A stretch of 5,113 nt of DNA from Paracoccaceae bacterium (GTDB lineage: Bacteria; Pseudomonadota; Alphaproteobacteria; Rhodobacterales; Rhodobacteraceae): positions 1-5,113 of the forward strand of contig WTIQ01000322.1 in the NCBI GenBank assembly GCA_011525185.1. Reading direction: 5' to 3'. The translations under genes were made by a program, and so were the position numbers. The first letter of the stretch is position 1, and the number at the start of each line of letters is the position of its first letter. Shown one piece after another: positions 1-5,113 of this stretch. The notes under the pieces were generated by a model. That model was not told where the DNA came from and made no database searches. It saw only the letters and a program-made list of their open reading frames with translations.

Positions 1-532
1 GACCTGGGATATGCTTGATCACTGGCAAGACACCTCCTGCCAGCAATCCCTCCGCCGCGGCCTTGGCCAATTTTGTCACCTGTTCGGGTGAGCTGCCAAA
101 GCACCGGTTGCGCAAAACGGGGTGAGACTGAGATCGAGCTATATCAGCAACTGGAGCACAATTTGCGGTAATACCCAAAGCACGAAGCTCTTGTGCTATT
201 TCTTCGTAGCGCTCGAATATTTGAATAGGAGCCTTAGAGCCTGCTTGCTCTGCATGATCTAGAGGTGTTGGCCACTCCCTTGCCAGCGGTGCCCGCAGAC
301 GCTGCACGCGCCCACCCTCCTGATCGATAAAGATAGGTGCATTCCATCCCACAGCTTGCCGTAAGGCTGTACACAACGAACGAATTTGCTCGTGACTTTC
401 AATATTGCGCGCAAATAAAATAAAGCCAAACGGGCGAACACGTGCAAAAAAATCGCTCTCTTCTGGTAAAAGGCGGGTCGTGCTACATCCAAAAATAGCG
501 GCTGTTTTTACCGTTGTCCCTACAAGGCTCAC
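1..532 (-). CDS. nagZ: Beta-N-acetylglucosaminidase NagZ (GH3), N-terminal 177 codons, runs off the left edge
   Basis: Family role: NagZ is a cytoplasmic glycoside hydrolase of family 3 that removes GlcNAc from GlcNAc-anhydroMurNAc (peptide) fragments during peptidoglycan recycling. Seen: from a GTG start at 532 the frame stays open to base 1 and gives 177 residues, roughly half of a usual 330-340-residue enzyme. Landmarks are PFGFILFARN (34-43), the substrate-binding loop IDQEGGRVQRLRAP (69-82), ANCAPVADIAR (123-133), RNRCFG (141-146) and VIKHIPG (171-177). The last is the start of the KH(F/I)PGHG motif; the catalytic-loop His and the nucleophile Asp would lie outside the window. The start is GTG, which shares bases with the TGA of the SPOR gene; an in-frame stop lies about 20 bases upstream, so no longer form is likely. 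No clear Shine-Dalgarno sits at normal spacing, which favours translational coupling. No frameshift was found. The family call is near certain; the exact start is likely. Confidence 0.94.
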   Translation of the reverse strand, partial: MSLVGTTVKTAAIFGCSTTRLLPEESDFFARVRPFGFILFARNIESHEQIRSLCTALRQAVGWNAPIFIDQEGGRVQRLRAPLAREWPTPLDHAEQAGSKAPIQIFERYEEIAQELRALGITANCAPVADIARSQSHPVLRNRCFGSSPEQVTKLAKAAAEGLLAGGVLPVIKHIPG

Positions 533-1470
533 CTGACTGTCACCGGAATGCAGTCCTCATTACTCGCAACGAAAAACGCACAAAACCGACGCGCGTCATT
601 CAAATCAGAAAAACCTTCTGCCCGAAGTCTGTAAAATGTACGCCCACCACGTTTGGTCTCTTGAACCACCCGCGCGCGGTCAATCATTATGTTCGGGAAT
701 TTTTGGCTTAGCCGCAACCAAGCAGAGCGCGCAAGTGCGTCGCTGTCAAAGGCTCCAAGCTGCACCAAGGCTGTACCGACGGGAATTGCCGTTGCTGCAA
801 TGTCTCTTATGGCTTGCCCCTCTACGAGATCACTTGCAGGCAAAACATCCGTAGGTCGCGCACGCGGTCGCAGTGACAAAACCGCCTCACCGCCCTCCTC
901 TGCAAGAGCCTCTAAAAGTGCGTTTTGGACGCTGATTTTTTGGATAACTTCAACTGCGACACCATTTTGGTCTGAGACACCATCAGACCCTGCAATCTGA
1001 TTTGCCAGATCCGCCACATTTAGCTGCGTACCGCCATTTGTGGCATCACTGCTTGTTGTACCGCCTAATGAATTGGTGCTTCCAATGCCGCCGTTTAGCT
1101 CGACAAGGGTAGATATACCACTTGGAGAAAGGGCATCTGACCCCAGATCAGTGGGCCGGGGCGCGAGCGTTACTTGATCTGGGTTAATCACCTGCTCTGC
1201 TTCTGCAACGGCGTTTACCGACAAACCTTGATGCTCCGCTGATTTTCCACCTGGATTTTCGGGAGCTTCGCGCATGGGACCCTCTGAGGCGGCAATCACA
1301 GGAATTCCCGAGACGTCGCGCACAATGAGCTTATAAGCCCACATCCCAACGCCAATCACCAGCGCCAAACTTAAGAGCGCACCAACGGCTTGGGCGACGA
1401 CACCAAGCTTTGGCGCATCGCTCCATTCTTCTTCACTCTGCAGGCCCATCTGGGGGTGCCTTTGTGCCAT
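529..1470 (-). CDS. Membrane-anchored SPOR-domain protein
   Basis: A 313-residue inner-membrane protein built like FtsN or DamX: short cytoplasmic N-terminus (about 1-23), one transmembrane helix (about 24-46, AQAVGALLSLALVIGVGMWA core), a long low-complexity periplasmic linker, and a C-terminal SPOR domain (about 228-313). The linker has a Gly/Ser/Thr/Asn-rich part (about 126-150) and proline-arginine stretches, with RPTD at 105-108 and again at 205-208. The SPOR region shows VQLGAFDSDALARSAW (236-251), FYRLRAEGF (279-287) and DARRFCAFF (292-300). Cys297 and Cys307 could form a disulfide, as in many alphaproteobacterial SPOR domains. Established: SPOR domains bind peptidoglycan glycan strands lacking stem peptides, often at division sites. 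The ATG at 1470 is preceded by a strong GGAGGG. It lies 70 bp after argS and overlaps nagZ by 4 bp. A division or wall-remodelling role is inferred; no specific name can be assigned. Confidence 0.88.
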   Translation of the reverse strand: MAQRHPQMGLQSEEEWSDAPKLGVVAQAVGALLSLALVIGVGMWAYKLIVRDVSGIPVIAASEGPMREAPENPGGKSAEHQGLSVNAVAEAEQVINPDQVTLAPRPTDLGSDALSPSGISTLVELNGGIGSTNSLGGTTSSDATNGGTQLNVADLANQIAGSDGVSDQNGVAVEVIQKISVQNALLEALAEEGGEAVLSLRPRARPTDVLPASDLVEGQAIRDIAATAIPVGTALVQLGAFDSDALARSAWLRLSQKFPNIMIDRARVVQETKRGGRTFYRLRAEGFSDLNDARRFCAFFVASNEDCIPVTVR

Positions 1471-1474
1471 ACTG

Positions 1475-1480
1475 CCCTCC
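1475..1480 (-). promoter_or_regulatory. Shine-Dalgarno of the SPOR gene
   Basis: GGAGGG on the minus strand, four bases from the ATG at 1470 (six from the GGAG core). It is the strongest ribosome binding site among the minus-strand genes and fixes the start. It also contrasts with nagZ just downstream, which lacks one. Confidence 0.75.
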
Positions 1481-1488
1481 GTCTTTTT

Positions 1489-1501
1489 CTGGTTAGACCA
1501 G
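1489..1501. repeat. Small inverted repeat in the argS-SPOR gap
   Basis: CTGGT and ACCAG arms separated by three bases, eight bases upstream of the SPOR Shine-Dalgarno. On the minus strand it is followed by AAAAAG, not a U-tract, so it is not a terminator in the direction of transcription. It could be a minor leader hairpin or chance. The rest of this 70-bp gap shows no convincing promoter. Confidence 0.25.
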
Positions 1502-1540
1502 TCAAACGGTTTTTATAGAGGCCAGTCCCGCTCTTATTTT

Positions 1541-3286
1541 TTATCGCATTTCTTGAACTGGCTTTACACCTAGAATACCAAGACCTGCAGAAATAACAAC
1601 ACAAACTGCTTCAACAAGGCTAATTTTTGCTTGAGAGGTCTGCATATCATCTGGCTGGATAAAGCGAAGCGAGGGTGTGTCATTGCCCATATTCCAAAGC
1701 GCATGAAGCGCACTCGCCAAATCATAGAGATAAAATGCGATCCTATGCGGCTCGTTTGTACGCGCTGCGATCTCAACAATGCGGGGCCATTCCGCAAGTT
1801 TTCTAATCACATCGAGCTCGCCCTGATGCGACAGTGCCGCTAAATCAGATTGGACAAGCACATCTGTCTCAACAGGAATACCAGCGTCAGCCGCGCGACG
1901 TTCCACGCTTTTGCCGCGCGCATGCGCATATTGCACATAGTAAACGGGATTGTCTTTGGATTGCTCAAGCACTTTATCAAAATCGAAATCAAGCGGTGCA
2001 TCGTTTTTGCGGGTCAGCATCACAAAGCGTGTGACATCTGCCCCGACTTGCTCGACCACATCTCGAAGCGTCACAAAGGTGCCTGCCCGCTTTGACATTT
2101 TGAACGGCTCGCCGTTTTTGTAGAGCTTTACCAATTGCGTCAGCTTTATATCCAAGGGAACCTGAGCGTCTGAAAGCGCTGAAACAGCCGCCTTCATCCG
2201 CTTGACATAGCCACCATGGTCTGCCCCGAAAATATTGATCAAAAGATCATAACCGCGCATCACTTTGTCCGCATGATAGGCAATGTCAGGGGCAAAATAG
2301 GTCCAAGCGCCATCTGACTTTTTCACCGGACGATCCACGTCATCCCCATGGGCTGTGGATTTGAACAGGGTCTGTTCGCGTGGCTCCCAATCTTCGGGCG
2401 TTTTTCCTTTAGGGGGCTCTAGCACACCTTCGTAGATGAGCCCTTTTGCCTGCAACTGTTCAAGCGCTTTTTCAATTAGGCCCGTTCCGTAGAGCGATTT
2501 TTCAGAAAAGAACGTATCCATTTGGACACCAAGGACCGAGAGATCTTGGCGAATAAGCTCCATCATTTGCTCTGTGGCAAACTCGCGTACGTCTGCGAGC
2601 CAGAACTGTTCGCCTCTTTCTACAAAGGCATCACCCACCTTGTCCTTTAGGGCCTGACCAACGGGGATCAAATAATCACCCGGGTAGGTGCCATCCTCAA
2701 AGGCCACCTCTTGTCCGTGCGCCTCAAGGTAACGCAGATAGACAGAGCGTGCGAGGACATCCACCTGTGCTCCGCCATCGTTGATGTAATATTCGCGCGT
2801 CACATCGTAACCCGCATATTCAAGCAAGCCTGCCAGAGCGTCGCCAAAAACGGCACCGCGCGTATGCCCCACATGTAAAGGACCCGTCGGATTGGCGCTC
2901 ACATATTCTACGTTTACACGCTGACCGTCTCCCATGCGAGAGCGTCCATAATCGCTACCATTGCTTAAAATGTCTTTGACCACTTGGTGCCAGACCGCAT
3001 CGGTCAATCTAAGGTTTAAGAAGCCAGGGCCCGCCACATCGACTGTCTTAATGCGGGTATCATTTTCCAAACGACGCGCAAGCTGCTCTGCGATATCCCG
3101 TGGCTTTTGCTGAGCGGGTTTGGCAAGTACCATGGCAGCGTTCGTCGCCATATCCCCGTGAAGCGGATCTCGGGGCGGTTCAACGGTCACGGCCTTTAGG
3201 GAGAGATCAGAGGGCAGTAAACCCTCTTTCGCCATGTCAGCCAAGGTGTCGAGCACGAGCGCGCGGATACTGCTGAAAATATTCAT
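1541..3286 (-). CDS. argS: Arginyl-tRNA synthetase
   Basis: Cytoplasmic class I aminoacyl-tRNA synthetase that charges tRNA-Arg with arginine using ATP. The 581 residues match the usual length (E. coli ArgS is 577). Domains in order: an N-terminal Add-1 tRNA-recognition domain with HGDMATNAAM (43-52); the Rossmann catalytic domain with EYVSANPTGPLHVGH (127-141), where HVGH (138-141) is the HIGH signature; YYINDGG (166-172); the FGADHGGY segment (353-360); and the KMSKRAGT loop (396-403), the KMSKS equivalent. The C-terminal DALR anticodon-binding helical domain begins near DNPVYYVQYAHAR (445-457) and ends in GILGVKPVQEMR. The start at 3286 was chosen because homologues begin around MNIFSSI and an AAAGG lies six bases upstream. 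The same frame is open to an ATG at 3400, but those 38 extra residues would overlap the end of dgt and look non-conserved. It lies between dgt and the SPOR gene and may be transcribed from both the dgt promoter and a local one. Confidence 0.98.
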   Translation of the reverse strand: MNIFSSIRALVLDTLADMAKEGLLPSDLSLKAVTVEPPRDPLHGDMATNAAMVLAKPAQQKPRDIAEQLARRLENDTRIKTVDVAGPGFLNLRLTDAVWHQVVKDILSNGSDYGRSRMGDGQRVNVEYVSANPTGPLHVGHTRGAVFGDALAGLLEYAGYDVTREYYINDGGAQVDVLARSVYLRYLEAHGQEVAFEDGTYPGDYLIPVGQALKDKVGDAFVERGEQFWLADVREFATEQMMELIRQDLSVLGVQMDTFFSEKSLYGTGLIEKALEQLQAKGLIYEGVLEPPKGKTPEDWEPREQTLFKSTAHGDDVDRPVKKSDGAWTYFAPDIAYHADKVMRGYDLLINIFGADHGGYVKRMKAAVSALSDAQVPLDIKLTQLVKLYKNGEPFKMSKRAGTFVTLRDVVEQVGADVTRFVMLTRKNDAPLDFDFDKVLEQSKDNPVYYVQYAHARGKSVERRAADAGIPVETDVLVQSDLAALSHQGELDVIRKLAEWPRIVEIAARTNEPHRIAFYLYDLASALHALWNMGNDTPSLRFIQPDDMQTSQAKISLVEAVCVVISAGLGILGVKPVQEMR

Positions 3287-3292
3287 AGGTCG

Positions 3293-3297
3293 CCTTT
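3293..3297 (-). promoter_or_regulatory. Shine-Dalgarno of argS, supports the 3286 start
   Basis: AAAGG on the minus strand, six bases before the ATG at 3286. It is modest, but it supports the inner ATG over the longer in-frame start at 3400. Confidence 0.55.
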
Positions 3298-3307
3298 CAA
3301 TAACGAG

Positions 3308-3323
3308 GCGTGATATAACACGC
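3308..3323. repeat. Inverted repeat GCGTG-N6-CACGC upstream of argS
   Basis: A 5-bp GC-rich inverted repeat with a six-base AT-only centre. The centre contains most of the candidate argS -10 element, so the arms flank the region where DNA would open. It could be an operator, a small leader hairpin or chance; the arms are short. No T-run follows, so it is not a typical intrinsic terminator. Confidence 0.4.
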
Positions 3324-3339
3324 GCAGTCCCGAGGTCAA
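3312..3339 (-). promoter_or_regulatory. Candidate sigma-70-type promoter for argS
   Basis: On the minus strand a TTGACC hexamer (3339-3334; five of six match TTGACA) is followed after 16 bp by TATATC (3317-3312; four of six match TATAAT). Transcription would start near 3305, giving a leader of about 20 bases. The TGA stop of dgt lies inside the -35 hexamer. If functional, argS and the genes after it could be expressed independently of dgt. The prediction is from hexamer match and spacing only. Confidence 0.4.
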
Positions 3340-4502
3340 TTTGACTTTGCCTCTTGTGCCTCTCCATTTTCAATAAGGCGCTCATATTCTTGCAAGGCAA
3401 ACCGATCCGTCATGCCAGAGATGTAGTCTGCAACTGTTCGGGCCAGATCGACGTTGTTTTCTTTATTCACGAGACCTTGATACCACTGAGCAGGAAGAAG
3501 ATCTGGACGCGCGAGGTATAAGGGAAAGAGAGCTTCAACCACATTGGTGACGTGTTCTCGCATTTCTACAACGCGAGGTGCGCGATACATCCGCGTGAAC
3601 AAGAAGTCACGGATGACTTTCAAATCAGACCAAAGTTCAGGCGAAAATTGAACAATCGTTTGCCCAGCGCTTCGAATATCGTGCACGCTGTCAGGGCGTA
3701 GGTCATCAATAATTTTATGAGTTGTCTTGATCACGTCTTCGACCAATACTCCAAAGAAACGCCGCAACACTTCATGCTGACGCGTGTATGCGTTTAGACT
3801 CGGATACCGTTTATCAACCTCTTGAAAACACACGTCTAAAAGAGGCAAGTCGCACAACTCTTCCAACTCGAACAATTGCGCCCGTAACCCATCGTGCAAA
3901 TCATGGTTATTGTAGGCAATATCATCTGCAAGAGCGGCAACCTGTGCCTCGGCACTGGCGTGCCCAGCCAGTTCCAAGTCGTGCATGTCGTTGTATTCTG
4001 CCAATGCATAGGGCAAATCACCCAAGACTGGACCATTGTGTTTTGCAATTCCTTCGAGCGTATCCCACGTCAGATTAAGCCCCTGAAAGTCGGCATAGTG
4101 CTGCTCTAACTTCGTCACAATGCGTACGGCTTGGGCATTATGGTCGAACCCGTCATAAGGCGCCATCAGACGATCTAATGCGTCCTCACCCGTATGACCA
4201 AACGGGGGATGGCCTAAATCATGAGCAAGTGCCACGGCCTCGGTCAACTCGACATTTAACCCCAGCACACCCGCAAGCGTCCGCGCCACCTGCGCCACCT
4301 CTATCGAGTGTGTCAGACGAGTGCGGAAATAATCCCCCTCGTGCTCCACAAAAACCTGTGTCTTGTGCTTTAATCGTCGAAACGCGCTACAATGTATGAT
4401 CCTGTCCCTGTCACGTTGAAATACGGTGCGAAAGGCACTTTCTTGTTCTGGAAACAACCGACCCCTTGTTTGATTTGGATCAGAAGAAAAGCGGCTTTGC
4501 AT
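3336..4502 (-). CDS. dgt: Deoxyguanosinetriphosphate triphosphohydrolase-like protein (HD domain)
   Basis: Hydrolyses dNTPs (classically dGTP) to the deoxynucleoside and triphosphate, adjusting nucleotide pools; cytoplasmic and metal-dependent. The 388 residues resemble the dGTPase type 2 subfamily rather than the longer E. coli Dgt (about 505). Seen: DRDRIIHCSAFRRLKHKTQV (31-50), then the HD-domain metal ligands His65 (LTHSIEV), His94-Asp95 (AHDLGHPPFGH, 93-103) and an Asp at 193/194 (ADDIAYNNHD, 192-201). GIAKHNGPV (151-159) is also conserved. The ATG at 4502 was chosen because homologues start shortly before the conserved GRLFPE motif (14-19). An AAGGA lies ten bases upstream (4517-4513). 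A longer in-frame start at 4658 would run through the intergenic region and into erpA on the other strand, so it was rejected. It is the first gene of the leftward cluster and diverges from erpA. The substrate range among dNTPs cannot be read from sequence. Confidence 0.95.
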   Translation of the reverse strand: MQSRFSSDPNQTRGRLFPEQESAFRTVFQRDRDRIIHCSAFRRLKHKTQVFVEHEGDYFRTRLTHSIEVAQVARTLAGVLGLNVELTEAVALAHDLGHPPFGHTGEDALDRLMAPYDGFDHNAQAVRIVTKLEQHYADFQGLNLTWDTLEGIAKHNGPVLGDLPYALAEYNDMHDLELAGHASAEAQVAALADDIAYNNHDLHDGLRAQLFELEELCDLPLLDVCFQEVDKRYPSLNAYTRQHEVLRRFFGVLVEDVIKTTHKIIDDLRPDSVHDIRSAGQTIVQFSPELWSDLKVIRDFLFTRMYRAPRVVEMREHVTNVVEALFPLYLARPDLLPAQWYQGLVNKENNVDLARTVADYISGMTDRFALQEYERLIENGEAQEAKSN

Positions 4503-4515
4503 CGCGCAGGCATCC

Positions 4516-4544
4516 TTGTTATCGCGTCTTGTTCTCTCTATATT
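4516..4544 (+). promoter_or_regulatory. Candidate erpA promoter
   Basis: TTGTTA (4516-4521) and TATATT (4539-4544; five of six match TATAAT) are separated by 17 bp on the plus strand. Transcription would start near 4551, about 33 bases before the erpA ATG. The -10 overlaps the candidate -10 of dgt on the other strand. The -35 matches only four of six, so this is a moderate prediction. Confidence 0.42.
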
Positions 4545-4565
4545 ATACAAGTGAGGAAAGAACAA
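4529..4565. repeat. 7-bp inverted repeat spanning the dgt/erpA promoter region
   Basis: TTGTTCT (4529-4535) and its exact reverse complement AGAACAA (4559-4565) are separated by 23 bp, so the arms are 30 bp apart centre to centre, about three helical turns. Both candidate -10 elements lie between the arms. This would suit a regulator that binds both sides of a shared promoter, but a 7-bp match can arise by chance and I recognise no known operator. Confidence 0.4.
4542..4547 (-). promoter_or_regulatory. Candidate -10 element for dgt
   Basis: A perfect TATAAT on the minus strand, 39 bases upstream of the dgt ATG. Transcription would begin near 4535. No convincing -35 hexamer occurs at 16-18 bp, so the promoter may be weak, activator-dependent or wrongly assigned. 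It shares bases with the erpA -10 on the opposite strand. Confidence 0.38.
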
Positions 4566-4572
4566 AGCCCTC

Positions 4573-4577
4573 AGGAG
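4573..4577 (+). promoter_or_regulatory. Shine-Dalgarno of erpA
   Basis: AGGAG six bases before the ATG at 4584. It fixes this start over the in-frame upstream ATG at 4392, which lies inside dgt on the opposite strand. Confidence 0.8.
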
Positions 4578-4583
4578 TGTACG

Positions 4584-4907
4584 ATGAACTTGCCGCCAAA
4601 AGTGACCGAGCGCGCATTTGCGAGACTGAATGAAATAGAAGCCGCCGCTCAGGGCCAAGTTTTACGGATCGCTGTCGCAGGCGGTGGATGCTCTGGGTTT
4701 CAGTATGAAATTACACTAGACAAGAAGGCTCATGATGATTTGATCCTTAGCGGCCAGGGCCAATCTGTTGCAATCGACAGCACCTCTCTACCGTTTTTGT
4801 ACGACGCTGTCATTGATTTTAGCGATGAACTTATTGGGGCACGCTTTGTGATCAACAATCCAAATGCGAGCAGCTCTTGTGGCTGTGGTACAAGCTTTTC
4901 AATGTAA
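4584..4907 (+). CDS. erpA: A-type iron-sulfur cluster carrier / insertion protein (ErpA/IscA family)
   Basis: Small cytoplasmic protein that receives Fe-S clusters from the assembly scaffold and passes them to apoproteins. The 107 residues are the usual family size. Seen: the three conserved cysteines, Cys36 in AGGGCSGFQY (32-41) and Cys99/Cys101 in SSSCGCGTSFSM (96-107), a C-x62-C-x-C arrangement, plus RFVINNPNA (87-95). GGGCSGFQY with the NPNA...CGCG..FS ending resembles ErpA more than IscA or SufA, but these paralogues are hard to separate by eye. The start has a good AGGAG six bases upstream. It stands alone, divergent from dgt and not next to suf or isc genes here. The candidate promoter overlaps that of dgt. 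Its stop is only 9 bp from the stop of the convergent gene on its right, with no visible terminator. Family call is near certain, the name erpA likely. Confidence 0.93.
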   Translation: MNLPPKVTERAFARLNEIEAAAQGQVLRIAVAGGGCSGFQYEITLDKKAHDDLILSGQGQSVAIDSTSLPFLYDAVIDFSDELIGARFVINNPNASSSCGCGTSFSM

Positions 4908-4916
4908 AAATCTGAC

Positions 4917-5113
4917 TTACCCGTTAATCACCACCATGTCGCTGCGGGAAAATGTACTGAAAAATTCAGCAAACCGGCCGCTTGAATTTTCGACTGTTTG
5001 GAGAAAATCAGACGTGTCTTCGCTCATCTTTTCGGTCACAAATGTACGCATATTGTGCGAATCAGGCCGTCTTGTCTCATTCATCGACAAAATGACCTGA
5101 GAGATCAAACGCA
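4917..5113 (-). CDS. Unidentified protein, C-terminal 64 residues, runs off the right edge
   Basis: A minus-strand frame enters from the right edge and stays open to a TAA at 4919-4917, giving at least 64 residues. I do not recognise the family. Seen: no membrane segment and no cysteines; the sequence is polar, rich in Ser, Thr, Phe, Glu and Asp, with stretches that could form amphipathic helices (SDFLQTVENSSGRFAEFF, about residues 34-51). It ends in SDMVVING. The frame contains possible TTG and ATG starts, but none has an obvious ribosome binding site and the frame is open upstream of them, so a gene beginning outside the window is more likely. It converges on erpA with a 9-bp gap. Overlapping plus-strand frames show no recognisable protein. 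That this is a real gene is inferred from the open frame, its tight fit against erpA and its protein-like composition. Confidence 0.55.
   Translation of the reverse strand, partial: RLISQVILSMNETRRPDSHNMRTFVTEKMSEDTSDFLQTVENSSGRFAEFFSTFSRSDMVVING

Noticed and set aside
200..260. Apparent frameshift in nagZ near the SKAPIQIFERY segment
   Set aside because: A careful re-read of the complementary strand showed a continuous frame; the shift was a reading slip.
259..492. Minus-strand 77-residue frame inside nagZ
   Set aside because: It is in a different frame from the clear NagZ reading and has no recognisable content.
689..1000. Plus-strand 103-residue frame opposite the SPOR gene
   Set aside because: Antisense shadow of a supported gene; no ribosome binding site or recognisable domain.
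1503..1540. Possible intrinsic terminator after argS
   Set aside because: Only a four-base AGAG/CTCT pairing can be formed, with mismatches beyond it; too weak, although A/T runs are nearby.
3287..3400. N-terminal extension of argS to the in-frame ATG at 3400
   Set aside because: It would overlap the end of dgt by 65 bp; the extra 38 residues do not resemble ArgS, and the ATG at 3286 has a ribosome binding site and the conserved N-terminus.
4392..4583. N-terminal extension of erpA to the ATG at 4392
   Set aside because: It lies antisense to dgt, and erpA has a clear AGGAG before the ATG at 4584; the family is about 107-115 residues long.
4503..4658. N-terminal extension of dgt to the in-frame ATG at 4658
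   Set aside because: It would cross the whole intergenic region and the start of erpA; conserved dGTPase sequence begins only near 4502.
4864..5100. Plus-strand 78-residue frame overlapping the end of erpA
   Set aside because: It begins inside erpA in another frame and shows no known motifs; the opposite-strand frame at 4917-5113 is more protein-like.

Overview
The window is a stretch of ordinary chromosomal housekeeping DNA, most likely from an alphaproteobacterium of the Rhodobacterales (Roseobacter-type). This rests on the protein sequences and on the gene order nagZ - SPOR protein - argS - dgt, with a divergent erpA, which I recall as typical of that group. Base composition looks moderate rather than very GC-rich. 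No tRNA, rRNA, CRISPR array, insertion sequence or phage gene was seen.

Layout. Four genes run leftward (minus strand). In transcription order they are dgt (4502-3336, dNTP triphosphohydrolase), argS (3286-1541, arginyl-tRNA synthetase), a membrane-anchored SPOR-domain protein (1470-529) and nagZ (532 to beyond base 1, beta-N-acetylglucosaminidase, first 177 codons only). The gaps are 49 bp, 70 bp and a 4-bp overlap, so the four probably form one transcription unit. argS may also have its own promoter in the dgt-argS gap. On the plus strand, erpA (4584-4907, A-type Fe-S carrier) diverges from dgt across an 81-bp gap. That gap holds overlapping candidate -10 elements flanked by a 7-bp inverted repeat. 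The right edge (4917-5113) carries the C-terminal end of an unrecognised minus-strand gene that converges on erpA with only 9 bp between the stop codons.

How the genes fit together. dgt (nucleotide pool), argS (translation) and erpA (Fe-S maturation) are unrelated core functions. The SPOR protein and NagZ both concern peptidoglycan: SPOR domains bind glycan strands stripped of stem peptides, and NagZ recycles GlcNAc-anhydroMurNAc products in the cytoplasm. Their 4-bp overlap, where a GTG start shares bases with a TGA stop, suggests translational coupling. I found no convincing new biological system. The points most worth checking are the shared dgt/erpA control region, the candidate argS promoter inside an inverted repeat, and the unidentified partial gene at the right edge.
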